Assembly: GCF_963583255.1 (NCBI RefSeq)
Contig: NC_084817.1
Coordinates: 2,288,001 to 2,352,000 of the forward strand
DNA length: 64,000 nt
Reading direction: 5' to 3'
DNA from: Pyrus communis
Lineage: Eukaryota > Streptophyta > Magnoliopsida > Rosales > Rosaceae
Positions within the stretch are counted from its first letter, which is position 1; the number at the start of each line of letters is the position of its first letter. A model generated the notes under the pieces. The model was not told the origin of the DNA. It made no database searches and saw nothing but the letters and a program-made list of their open reading frames with translations. Positions 35,130-45,437 of the stretch are shown in pieces. A program made the translations under genes and the position numbers.

Positions 35130-35489
35130 CTATATATTTGACAATTTACAATGGTATCACGGGTACAGGTATCCACAGCATAGAGTACTCTATAAAATAA
35201 ACAGGAATTAATCAATTGGTAAATTAGGGTTTTCAAGCTGCAGGGTTCGCATTTCAAGCATCAGAGCCATCGTAATTATTCAAGGTAATTACTAATTAAG
35301 ATTCTTAATTAAATTAAATTTAAGGGGGTTATATAGTAGTATTATTTGGTCAGAGACAAGAGATTAGAATTACACATGAAGCAGACAAAGGTTGAATTAT
35401 ATATAGGGTTTGTTAAGAGGGGCACATCAAAGATGAGGTATATTTGTCTCTTCCACTTGTATTTAAAAAATGGAATTTACTTTGTTTTC
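35130..35489. other. Intergenic DNA before the serpin array
   Basis: AT-rich, with no gene. Homology to the other serpin spacers begins abruptly at about 35495 with TTGTTCATTTTTTGAAC. Confidence 0.4.
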
Positions 35490-35810
35490 TTCTTTTCAGT
35501 TTGTTCATTTTTTGAACCGTTGCAATGTTTGCAACTACTTATTAATCCTTGAAACTATAAGAGCTGTCTTATTATCCTTTTTATATGTTACTTTCCTCCA
35601 TCGTCATTTCTCACCTTGCATTTTATGACTAACTAGCTAGCCAAAATATAAATGCCAAAAGATTCATGGAGTCAAATAATAAAGTTCAACTCTAATTGAA
35701 TTACATAGTTATAATTGATTTGAATTTGGGTTAGAGTTTTAATTAGTTAGCTATTCCTTGTGCCAAAAAGAAAAGTGAAATCCGTATTCCTTCCTGTTAG
35801 TTAGCTATTC

Positions 35811-36441
35811 TTAGAGCAATTCCACCCCTAAAGACTTTGCGCCAGCACCCAGCCCATTTATTCACTCAGTGAACAGTGATAGACCCCCAATGAACAGTAA
35901 TAGACCAAATGCATCTCCACCCCTAAAACTAAATAGCCTAGTCAATTTTATTAAACCCTATGTAATCCACCGCTCCCACTCCCCCTCAACCTCAGCATGT
36001 CGCGCCGCTCACCAATCAATACTCAATCTCCGACCAAGACCTCAACACCCAGGGCTTCAACCTCCACCGCACAATCGCAGAGCTCAACCTGGACCACCTC
36101 AACAAGGTGTTCGTGGCCATCGGGTTTCCGAAGCGGGACCTGGACAAGATCTGGACGGCACTGGAGCACACGAACTTGCTGCTGTGGATGGAGTACAGGA
36201 AGACGAAGCGGCCAGTGGTGTTCGCGAGGTCGACGGGAGACGGCCTCTAGTTCAAACTTCCTTCTGATGCCACGCTGGCGTCAGATGAGCCGGTCCCAAG
36301 GTCTGTCACTTTTGTGCTGGCCTAGAGACCAGCTTGGGCTGGGTGCCAGGCAATCCTGTGAGCTGGAGAGACTTCCCTAGGTGCCGGGCCATTTTTTTGG
36401 CTGTGTGCCGGCCTATCCCACCCCTGGTGGAACTGCTCTAA
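35811..36441. mobile_element. Non-autonomous TIR element carrying a GNAT gene fragment
   Basis: A 631-bp insertion in spacer A that is absent at the matching position of units B (about 41150), C (about 52485) and D (about 61060). Its ends are TTAGAGCAATTCCAC and, inverted, TTAGAGCAGTTCCAC. The sequence just outside does not form a clean target duplication. TTA/TAA at the edges would fit a Harbinger-type insertion with one changed base. The interior is GC-rich and encodes part of an acetyltransferase (see the pseudogene). Confidence 0.75.
36017..36250 (+). pseudogene. GCN5-related N-acetyltransferase fragment
   Basis: The frame ending at TAG 36248-36250 reads ISDQDLNTQGFNLHRTIAEL, then NLDHLNKVFVAIGFPKRDLD and WTALEHTNLLLWMEYRKTKR, then PVVFARSTGDGL-stop. 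This resembles the N-terminal half of plant GNAT-family N-acetyltransferases, where RATGDGVFNA would be followed by the acetyl-CoA-binding core. That core (motif A, Q/RxxGxG/A) is absent, so the fragment cannot be an active enzyme. It is GC-rich compared with the surrounding spacer, as expected for captured host exon sequence. The family assignment is from recalled similarity. Confidence 0.65.
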
Positions 36442-37845
36442 GGGATTCTTATGTGGAATACATTTTCATGGGCTTTATCAGTACGGTTTCTAGCATCCGT
36501 GAGTGAGTATAATTCTAGGAACTTGAAACTTGTATAAAATTGAGGCCCCTATGCACACTGCAAACACCACAATACTAATAACTCCCCATTAGTTTATTGT
36601 ATAAGGAGCAACAGTGCATAGAAGTGCTTCAATCTATTCCGTCTTGAAGTTTGATCATCCAGAAATTCATCATGTCGTCTTCTCTAGGTACGCAAGGTTT
36701 ACGTGTTTTGATTTGATGAACTGATAAAGTTTCCAAAGATTTGGAGTTAAGTTGGTTATTAAGAGTGTTTGACAAATAAATTACACATGAGTCTCTTGCA
36801 TAGTCAGAGAACTTAAATGAACATGAATTTGAAAATTGTGAATTTGCCACTACTTATTCCCGTTAATAGACTATATGATGCATAATTGTGCTATTTAACT
36901 TCTAACTAAAATTAAGAGGCTCAACTTAAATTCTTTCTTTTTCTTACTTATTTAAGAACTCCTCTTACATAGATATATAACAAAGTGAAAATTATTGGAA
37001 TATGAATTGATATGAATTTGGTTATATTCAATAATATTCAATTGCAATAGAAAAGAGCTGCAATTAAATTGATTAAATAAGGGATTTGACATAATGCGGC
37101 CACCGCCTAAAACATCTTCTCCCCATCGACCAACGCCCAAACAAAAGGAAGACTATTCCTTTATTGCCAAAGCAAGTCTATTTGGTGGCAACCATAATAT
37201 ACCAAGCCATTTTTGTCTTTGGACTCAAATAAGTGAATCAAATTTAGAGCACATATTTTGTACTTGAAGTTTCAAGTTTGAATTTCTCTTTTTTAATTAT
37301 CTGTTGTATCAAACGAAATAGTTTATCATCCAATTCATGCTTTACAAATCAAACCTCCCATTAAGTACAAACTCTCCAAGCATACAATTCAAAAACAAAA
37401 AATTTAGAAAAAAAATGTTTGATCTTAAGAATGATGGCAAACAAGTGAGCCAAGAACAGACAGGCCTTGGTCTTTTTATTTTTTATTAATTCAACGTATT
37501 ACAAAAAAGATATTATGGAGCTGCTTTATCAGTATATATTTGAAAACAAAGGGAAAGGGACACAGATGTAGTTGGTTAAGATGCTTCTCGATTAGCTATG
37601 AAATCTTTACATGTGCATGGGGTGTTGGCAGGTCAATTTCTCACCTGCCCAAGCATGCATAAGGTCAGGTTCTAAAGTATAATTTATACCCTGGAGCTAG
37701 CAAATTAAACTGTTTTTTATGTTTTGACTATAGACTATAGTCTGTTTTTCCGTCCTAAATCAATATTTTTGTTATAAATATGATATTTCTTTTTCTCAAA
37801 ACTGTTCCGTATGTGATCAATTCAAAATTAAAGCACTACAATTTA

Positions 37846-37993
37846 GCTTGTCAAATGAAAAGTTCGATGCGGTAGGTTTTAAGTTCGAGTTATATAAATG
37901 ATGAGTTTGATATCTAATTATTATAACTATTTATTGTGTGACTTAACCGAATCCGTTAACCATTAGGGTTTATTGTTTATAAAGAAAAAAAAG
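37846..37993 (+). mobile_element. SINE-like element in spacer A (also at 41626-41784, 57177-57341, 61681-61832)
   Basis: TAGCTTGTCAAATG-AAAG (A-box-like) is followed about 35 bp later by TTAAGTTCGAGTTAT (B-box-like), then GATATCTAATTATTATA, GTGTGACTTAACCGA, and an A-rich tail after TTGTTTATAAAG. All four spacers have it at the same place, so it was present before the array expanded. Confidence 0.5.
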
Positions 37994-39129
37994 AGTTTGT
38001 TGTTGGGCTACTTAGTCAACTTGCTATATCATCATGTTCATGTGTGCCATATTTTGTTATTGCCTAATCATCTGTTCTTATAACAGTCGTCTTGTTTATC
38101 CAGAGACGGACCCTGAATTTCCAAGTTGTCTGAGCTAAATTTACCTTACGTACAATACAAGAGATAAAGGAGAGGAAATTACTTTGTCACGGCTACACGA
38201 AGCTAATGTATTTGGGATAGGATCTTCACCCATTGCTGCTATAAATGCTTTTCTTGTCGATTGTATTTGGAACAATTGAAGTGGAGGTTACTCTATTTAG
38301 TTAAGTTACTTTCCAACCATTTGCGTTTCAAATCCTCTTCCTCCTCTTAGTCTAGTTTAAAGCAATGTCACTTGTAATAAAGAACAATATAAAACCCAAT
38401 TAGTCAATATTTATGACATGTTTACTTCAAGTAAAGATACATAAACCGTTGGAGCAAGGGAATAAGCAAAATAAATTTGTTCAACTAGCCACCTAGTTTA
38501 TATAATTCTTAATTTTTAGATATTAACTTATAAGCTGGCAGGAGTTGTCCACACCTAGATGGATTTCATTTGTACTAAAACAAAAAATTTTAAAAAATCA
38601 GAATGATTTGAATTCTCATATACATGTCATTAACTTTAAAATTTGAAACATAAACCCAATATGACGCCTTTTATGGTCTAATTATAATAAGCTCACGATG
38701 TAGTTCACCACTTGATGTTCATAATCAAAATAAGGCCCAATGTTAGCGTATTTCTTACTTGCCCAAGCCCAAAACTAGAGGTGGGTTCGGTTTAAATCTG
38801 CCGAAACTTAACCAAAATTTCGATTCGGTTTAATATTTTTAGGTTTTTTTTCGATTCAGTGTAATTTTGGTTTGGTTCGGTCTTTTCTTTGCTTTGATTC
38901 GGTATTCGGCTTGATGTTTTTTCGGTTTTTTAAGGTACCGTTTGGTATGTGGGATGGGACAGAACGCCTTTGTCCTAAGTTTGGTGTGTGAACGAATTTT
39001 GGTTAAATTTTCATTCCATCTCCCCCTAGAACGACTAGTTCCACCCTTGTGGAACAAAAAATTATAAAGACAAAAATGCCCCTTATCTTTTTCAATATTT
39101 ACACCATCCAAATCATAAAACAAACCCAA

Positions 39130-40223
39130 AATCATCTTCTTTCCATAGAGTTGTGTGAATTCTGACAGCAAAACAAGATCTTGAAGGAAATAACCAGGTA
39201 TGTCGATGTCGATCGCAGGATTTTCATAGAAGCAGTTTTTTGTTGTAGATCTGTTAAATAAATAGCACCTTCTGCATTTCGTTCCAAAAAATATCCAATT
39301 TTCCCTTTACTGGTTCTCTCTGATCTAATTCGGGCACTTTTCATTTGTGAATTAAAGGTAACTTTTCTCACTTAGTTTTACGTTATACCTCATATCCTTT
39401 GTTTGGTTGCTGAGAAAAGTCTGAAAAGTGAAAACCGTTTTAGTTTTGATTTCATTTTCTCATTTTACAACTTAGTTGAAGGTAATTTCTCACTTGTGGG
39501 AAATCTGGGAAATTAAAATGAAAACTGGGAAATAAAAAGAATTTTAGTTGAATGATGTGTTGCATGTGGTTTCTGGGTTCGGATGAACAAAAATCCTTGT
39601 GTCAAACTTAGCTTAAACTGAAAGCGAGTTATTATTTCGATTTACTATATTTTCCACCAACAAAATGGTGTAGTAGTTGGATTTACCTCTTTCTTTTCAC
39701 CCTATGAAAATATATTAATTTTGGATGAACTTAGTTTTTATCGTCTCTCTAATTTATTTAAAACTTTGCATGTTACTGGAGATTAGTCAACTTCGTATTT
39801 TCAAGAACTCTGCAAAGATTACTGCTTATTTTGCAATGTATTCTGGTTGAAATGGTTGCAATTTGATTCTGTGACAAGGCTATGTTGTGGCTGCTTTGGT
39901 AGTGGAGGCAGTCTTTCTTACCAGATTTGTCGTAGCTGAAAACCGTGCTTTTTGCCTGAAACGATTTAATGGAACAAAGTTTAGGTCAAGAGTCTGTTCC
40001 TGGTTTTGGGTTACTTGACAAGTCTAGGGTTTTAGATGTAAGGCCTTTGAGGCGTCTTGTTCCGTTGTTCCCGTCAGCTTCTAATACTACTTCATTTTCA
40101 ACTCCACAAGGTGCTGCTCCTTTCGTTTGTGTTTCTCCTGCTGGCCCTTTCCCAAGCAATAGTTACAATATGAATTCATACATCTCTGTCAAAATACGAA
40201 TTTCAGCCAAGGATGCAAGGTAG
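39130..40223 (+). pseudogene. Captured 5' end of an SUVH1/3-type histone H3K9 methyltransferase gene
   Basis: An ATG at 39969 opens 84 codons. These begin MEQSLGQESVPGFGLLDKSR, continue VLDVRPLRRLVPLFPSASN, then FSTPQGAAPFVCVSPAGPFP, and end at a stop at 40221-40223. This is the characteristic N-terminus of SUVH1/SUVH3-like proteins (DKSRVLDVxPLRxLxPxFPS and APFVCxxPxGPFP). The intact proteins continue for more than 600 residues with SRA, pre-SET and SET domains. None is present here. Upstream sequence from about 39130, including a GTAACTTTTCTC donor-like site at about 39357, may be the captured 5' UTR exon and intron. The whole piece lies inside the TIR element. Confidence 0.75.
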
Positions 40224-40231
40224 CAAGTTGA

Positions 40232-40457
40232 GGACAACAACTCTTCACATCATTGATCCGTGAAGCTTCAACCATGTTGAAGCTAATCATGGTATTGTTA
40301 TAAAAGATGACGGAACGGTTGGACTGAATGAAGCCCATTCCATCCATATCAGCTGCGAGGTTGAACACATGGTCAACATTCTTAGTAAATTATCCATGAC
40401 CCTGAGGTTGGCAAAATGGACTTCATGATATAACATATCTTCAATCATGTGCTAGTG
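40232..40457 (-). pseudogene. Captured exon fragment of GDP-mannose 3,5-epimerase
   Basis: On the minus strand the frames read IEDMLYHEVHFANLRVMDN, then, after a small deletion with frame change near 40380, VDHVFNLAADMDGMGFIQSN, RSVIFYNNTMISFNMVEASR and INDVK. This matches a continuous internal part of plant GME (the HEFHLVDLRVM... and VDHVFNLAADMGGMGFIQSN region of the Rossmann fold). GME is the enzyme of ascorbate and cell-wall GDP-L-galactose synthesis. The catalytic Tyr-Lys region and the rest of the protein are missing. It lies antisense to the SUVH piece in the same element. Confidence 0.85.
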
Positions 40458-40963
40458 TAAAAAATATATCATAGATAAGCATATATATGTTCAAATACGA
40501 ACAAGTTAAAAAAAAGAAAAAGGAGTTCTGTCCCGTCCCATGCATATACATTGTACCAAACAACAGACGGAACAAGGGTAAGTTAGTCATTTAATCTTTT
40601 GATTCCGTTCCGTCATGTACTTACCAAACGCAAAACGAAATCACCGTCTCGTTCCGTTCGGTTTCATTCCGTCCCGTTCCGTTTGCGTACAAAACGGTAC
40701 CTAAACCCGCCCTACCCAAAACGATGTGGTTCTGACTCGCGTGAATGTGATAATTGGGACAATGTTAGCGCACTTCCCAATGCTCCCTCTTTTGTCTTCT
40801 TCCCCACTTGGCTTCGCGCTGATTCGTTTGAACCTGTAACCGACCACGGACGGCTTTTCCGAAACCTTAGTTCTTAAGTCTCGTATAAGCCTGAAACAAA
40901 AAGCCGAACAATCTTCTCGAACCAAGATATCATCCGACCGGAGAAAAGTTAAGCACAGCAGAA

Positions 40964-41050
40964 ATGGATCTGAGAGAAAGCATCATCCACCAAAACGACT
41001 TCGCTCTGGGGCTGACGAAGCAGCTGCTTCAGACCGAAGGCAAGCAATCG
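40964..41050 (+). pseudogene. Serpin exon 1 fragment (serpin-0)
   Basis: It begins with the same start and context as the intact genes and encodes [20 protein letters not shown] followed by LLQTEGKQS. It breaks off at 41050/41051. The next 37 bases are a patchwork: TACCCAAAACGATGTG from the serpin promoter, then CGAAGCAGCTGCTT from serpin exon 1 again. Spacer B follows (AATTAGTTAGCTATTCC). The rest of the gene is gone. A serpin promoter lies directly upstream (40705-40963). Confidence 0.92.
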
Positions 41051-41087
41051 TACCCAAAACGATGTGATTCTGAGTCGAAGCAGCTGC

Positions 41088-42956
41088 TTTAATTAGTTAG
41101 CTATTCCTTGTGCCAAAAAGAAAAGTGAAATCCGTATTCCTTGCTGTTGGTTAAGGGGTTCTTATGTGGAATACATTTTCATGGGCTTTATCAGTAGGGT
41201 TTCTAGCAACCGTGAGTTAGTATAATTCTAGGAACTTGAAACTTATATAAAACTGAGGCCCTTATGCACACTGCTAACACCACAATAGTAAGAAACGCAT
41301 ATGAAGTTTTACCGTGAGCAGATTTTATCCATTGGGCAAATATAAAAATTCATCATGTCGTCTTCTCCAGGTATGCAAGGATTACGTGTTTCGATTTGAA
41401 ATCTTTATATGTGCATGGGGTGTTGGCTGGTCAATTTCTCATGCATAAGCTCAGGTTCTAAAGTATAATTTATACCCTGGAATTAGCAAATTAAACTGTT
41501 TTATTTATGCTTTGACTATAGACTATTGTCTGTTTGTCCGTCCTAAATCAATATTTTGTTATACATATGATAGTTTTTTTTTCTTCTCAATACTGTTACG
41601 TATGTGATCAATTCAAAAAGCACTACAATTTAGCTTGTCAAATGAAAAGTTTGATGTGGTAGGTGTTAAGTTCGAGTTATATAAACGATGAGTTTGATAT
41701 CTAATTATTATAGTTGATTTATTGTGTGACTTAACCGATTTTGTAAACCATTAGGGTTTATTGTTTATAAAGAAGAAAAAAAAAGGTTGTTTTTGGGCTA
41801 CTTAGTGAACTTGCTATGTCATCATGTTCATGTGCCATATTTTATTATTGCCTAATCACCTGTTCTTGTAACAGTCGTCTTGTTTATCCAGGGATGGACC
41901 CTGAATTTCAAAGTTGTCTTAGCTAAATTTACCTTACGTACAATACAAGATATAAAGGAGAGGAAGTTACTTTGTCACGGCTACAGGAAACTAATGTATT
42001 TGGGATAGGGTCTTCACCCATTACTGCTTCAATGCTTTTCTCGTCGATTGCATTTGGAACAATTGAATTGAAGGTTTCTCTATTAAGTTACTTTTCTTTA
42101 TTTAGTTAAGTTACTTTCCAACCATTTGCGTTTCAAATCCTCTTCCTCCTCTTAGTCTAGTTTAAAGCAATGTCACGTGTAATAAAGAACAATATAAAAC
42201 CCAATTAGTCAATATTTATGACATGTTTACTTCAAGTAAAGATACATAAACCGTTGGAGCAAGGGAATAAGCAAAATAAATCTGTTCAACTAGCCACCTA
42301 GTTTATATAATTCTTAATTTTTAGATATTAAACTATAAGCTTTCAGGCAGGAGTTGTGGACAAACCTAGACGGATTTCATTTGCATTAAAACAACAAAAT
42401 TAAAAAAATCAGAATGATTTGAATTCTCATATACATGTCATTAACATTAAAATTTGAAACATAAACTCAATATGACGCTTTTTATGGTTTAATTGTAATA
42501 AGCCCACGATGTAGTTCACCACATGATATGCATAATCAAAATAAGGCCCAATGTTAACGTACTTCTTACTCGGTCAAGCCCAAAACGAAAGGTGTGTTCG
42601 GTTTCAATCTGTTCAGTTTTTTGTCAAAATTGAAACTAAACCAAAATATCGGTGCAGTTTAATATTTTTAGGTTTTTGTTCGATTCTGTTTAATTTTTCG
42701 GTTCTGTAAACCCACCATACCCAAAACTATGTGGTTCTGATGCGAATATGTGATGATTGGGCTAATGTTAGCGTACTTCCCAATGCTCCCTCTTTTGTCT
42801 TCTTCCCACTTGGCTTCGCGCTGATTCGTATGAACCTACGGATGGCTTTTCCGAAACCCTAGTCCTTAAGTCTCGTAAAGCCTGAAACAAAAAGCTGAAC
42901 AATCTTCTCGCAACCAAATATCATCCGACCGGAGAAAAGTTAAGCACAGCCGAAAT
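41088..42956. repeat. Serpin spacer unit B (short type)
   Basis: Homologous to A, C and D. Like D, it lacks the ~0.9 kb segment found at 36620-37560 and 52690-55190 of A and C. Like D, it carries GAAGTTTTACCGTGAGCAG (about 41302) in its place. It contains the SINE-like element (41626-41784), a decayed serpin 3' flank (about 41870-42180) and the serpin promoter (about 42705-42951), and ends where an insertion begins. Confidence 0.85.
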
Positions 42957-43412
42957 ATTAACCATGTAAATGGCAAGTGGCATGATTTGATGTAGACCAT
43001 GTTTTCTGTTGACCATTATATCAGAGATTGATTAGAGAAATATTGATCATTAGATGTGAGTTAGTTAGGAGGTAACTTAGTAGAAATTTCTAAATGTGAC
43101 AGGAATACGTGTGGTATATCACGTATTTTTATATAAGTGGTGAAAAAGTCTATTTTTTGAGTTATTAACTTTTTAACACACATATCCCTTAATTCATATA
43201 GTAACACATGGTATACCATCTTGTGTGCCTATGATATTGAAAAATATGTGGTTACTTAGTTGTTAAGATTCTTTCTTTATATAAATAGGGAGTAGACTCA
43301 CTTTCTAATGCAATGAACATTCTCTGTGTAGAAATACATACAAGATTACTCATTTGCTTCTCTCTCTGAACTCTCTCTACATTTTCCTGATTTCCGCTGC
43401 CATTGTCACGAA
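42957..43412 (+). promoter_or_regulatory. Insertion directly upstream of serpin-1 ATG, bearing a TATA box
   Basis: In the other serpin copies GCACAGCAGAAATGG runs straight into the start codon. Here about 456 bp sit between two copies of GAAAT (42952-42956 and 43413-43417), a 5-bp target duplication. The insert holds TATATAAATA at 43278-43287, about 130 bp before the ATG, and a CT-rich leader-like stretch (43350-43390). A family-2 MITE (43082-43251) is nested inside it. The 5-bp duplication and promoter-like 3' half suggest a solo LTR, but the ends do not read TG...CA, so the class is unresolved. Confidence 0.65.
43082..43251. mobile_element. MITE, family 2, nested in the serpin-1 upstream insertion
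   Basis: A 170-bp copy flanked by TAACTTAGT (43073-43081) and TTACTTAGT (43252-43260), 8 of 9 bases identical. Internal blocks GTGGTATATCACGTATTTTTATATAAG and AACACACATATCCC correspond to those of the 58341-58511 copy, partly in inverse order as expected for a palindromic element. Confidence 0.7.
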
Positions 43413-43415
43413 GAA

Positions 43416-45437
43416 ATGGATCTGAGAGAAAGCATCATCAACCAAAACGACTACGTTCTGGAGCTGACGAAGCAGCTGCTTCAGACCGAAGGCAAGCAAT
43501 CGAACCTCGTGTACTCGCCGCTGTCCATCCACGTGCTGTTGAGCCTGATCGCGGCCGGGTCAAAGGGTCCGACTCAGGACCAGCTGCTGTCTTTTCTCAA
43601 GTCAAAGTCCACCGACCACCTCAACTCCTTCGCCGCCGAGCTCGTCTCTGTGATCTTCTCCGATGGGTCCCCTAGGGGCGGCCCCCAGCTGTCGTTTGCG
43701 AATGGTGGTTGGGTGGACAGGCGTCTCCCTCTGAAGCCATCTTTCAAGCAGGTGGTGGAAACTTCTTACACGGCCGCTCTCGCTCAAGTCGATTTTCAGA
43801 CCAATGTAAGCTCCCAAACCCTCTGTCTTGTCGTTTGGATTGTTTTTTTTCCGACGATGCTCTTGATCGAAGTCTTTTATCTTTTCGACGTGATTAGAGA
43901 TGCTTGTTCCTTTGTTGAACCTAAATTGTAGGCCTGCTGATGCTCTTTTACTTGTAGCATTTCAACTAAAAATTTCTTTTCTCTAATCATTACTGTTTAT
44001 GTTAAATTATTATTGCCAAGAACTAGATTAAGTTGCAGTAATCACAATCAAGTAAAAAGCACAAAACCCTTTTCATATAAAAGCATTTCAATTCACTAAC
44101 CTGATGAACCGCCACATGAAGACGCCATGAATGCTGCAAACCGATCTCAGTGCACTGTAACTCTTCTCCTCTCCGTCAGATTATTTCAAGCTCTAACCAA
44201 GAATAGGGTTTAGTTCCGAAGAGAGCACTATTCTGTGAGAGCAGAGGTCACAATATATATATATATATATATATATTTAAAATATAGGCACATATATCTC
44301 CTTTTCATAACTCAATAAGGATTCCCTTTAATATCCTTATAGAAAACAACTTACGTTTCCTAATTCATATCAGTTTAATGTCAAAACAGAATCCTTCATA
44401 AACAAGAATTAGTATACAACTTCTCATAAGGCTTTCTAATACCAATTGGACTTAATCACTCGCTGTTAGAACGTCCAATCTCATGTTCATACTCTTACAG
44501 TTTGTGCTTGTTCCTTCTGCATAGCTTAGGTATCACAGAATCATATCGTAATTCATAGATTTTTGTTATAGTACGTTCATCACTAGGTCAATAGTACTGT
44601 AACATGCAGGCTGATATATTATTGTTTTCTAACTTGTCGTAACTGTTGTTGGTGCTCAAGGCTGCTCAAGTGGCCTTGGGAGTGAATTCATGGGCTGAAA
44701 AGGAGACGAGAGGCCTTATCAATGAGGTACTTCCTCCCGAGTCAGTTGACTGCTCAACCAAGCTCATCTTTGCAAATGCGTTATACTTCAAAGGAGCTTG
44801 GACTGAAAAGTTTGATGCATCACAAACGAAAGAGCATGACTTCCACCTTCTCGATGGAAGCACAGTTAAGGTGCCCTTCATGACCAGCAGGAAGAAGCAG
44901 TATGTAAGATCCTTCAATGGTTTCTCAGTCTTAGGGCTACATTACAAGCAAGGTGAAGACAAGCGATGTTTCTCCATGCACATCTTTCTTCCAGAGGCGA
45001 AAGACGGGCTGCCAGCTTTGGTTGAGAAACTTGGCTCTGAGTCCGGGTTTTTGGATCGCCATCTTCCCAAGCAAAAATTTGCAGTGGGTGATTTCAGGAT
45101 TCCAAAGTTTAAGATTTCATTTGGATTTGAAGCTTCGAGTGTCCTTAAAGGTCTGGGCTTGGTGCTGCCATTCGGTGGTGGAGGAGGTTTGACTGAGATG
45201 GTGGACTCGCCTGAGGGTAAGAACTTACACGTTTCCTGCATATTCCATAAGTCGTTCATCGAAGTGAACGAAGAAGGCACGGAAGCCGCAGCTGCTTCCG
45301 CCGTTGTTAAAACTATGATGTGTCTGCCGAGGACGGTTGACTTTGTGGCTGATCGTCCATTCCTCTTCTTGGTCAAGGAAGAATCGACCGGAGCCGTGCT
45401 GTTCATCGGCCATGTACTCAATCCTCTTGCAGGCTGA
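43416..45437 (+). CDS. Plant serpin (serpin-ZX type), copy 1, intact
   Basis: A suicide-substrate protease inhibitor, cytosolic by family (no signal peptide is seen). The coding sequence is join(43416..43805, 44661..45437), 388 residues, with one phase-0 intron as in other plant serpins. Family blocks are [52 protein letters not shown] and the C-terminal [13 protein letters not shown]. The hinge of the reactive-centre loop, [11 protein letters not shown] (residues 334-344), is of inhibitory type. Counting from P17 = Glu334, P2-P1-P1' are Met349-Met350-Cys351, where Arabidopsis Serpin1 has Leu-Arg-Gly. The loop is two residues shorter than in copy 3. FANGGW has replaced the usual FANGVW. The intron holds a 500-bp solo LTR, and the upstream region is an insertion, so its expression may differ from copy 3. 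Confidence 0.92.
44000..44499 (-). mobile_element. Solo LTR in the serpin-1 intron
   Basis: Exactly 500 bp. On the minus strand it begins TGTAAGAGTATGAACATGAG and ends AATAATTTAACA. The flanking direct repeats GTTTA (43995-43999) and GTTTG (44500-44504) are a 5-bp duplication with one change. Serpin-3 retains the empty site (AATGTTTGTGCTTG, about 59303). A TATATATA run is present at about 44256-44275. There are no coding or internal retrotransposon sequences, as expected after LTR-LTR recombination. Confidence 0.85.

Larger units (their letters stand above)
38934..40701. mobile_element. Harbinger-like element (TAA target duplication) carrying SUVH and GME gene fragments
   Basis: A 1,768-bp insertion in spacer A. 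The ends are GGTACCGTTTGGTA and, read inward from the right, GGTACCGTTTTGTA. It is flanked by TAA at 38931-38933 and 40702-40704. Unit C keeps the empty site (TTTTTTAAACCCAC near 58288). The 3-bp TAA duplication indicates PIF/Harbinger. No transposase is encoded. Instead, the interior carries the 5' part of an SUVH-type gene (+) and an exon piece of GDP-mannose 3,5-epimerase (-). Confidence 0.85.
35490..40963. repeat. Serpin spacer unit A (long type)
   Basis: Homologous to 52165-58731 (unit C) along its whole length once insertions are removed, and in part to 41088-43400 (B) and 60760-62490 (D). In order it holds a serpin 3' flank-derived start (TTGTTCATTTTTTGAAC), the long-type segment 36570-37560 that B and D lack, a SINE-like element (37846-37993), a decayed serpin 3' flank (about 38085-38400), and a serpin promoter (from about 40705). 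Insertions: a GNAT-bearing element at 35811-36441 and a Harbinger-like element at 38934-40701. Confidence 0.85.

Noticed and set aside
44646..44660. Serpin exon 2 frames beginning upstream as if a separate gene (44646 and 59455)
   Set aside because: These begin at non-ATG codons inside the intron. A good acceptor (CAAG|GCTGCT, CGAG|GCTGCT) joins exon 2 to exon 1 in phase.
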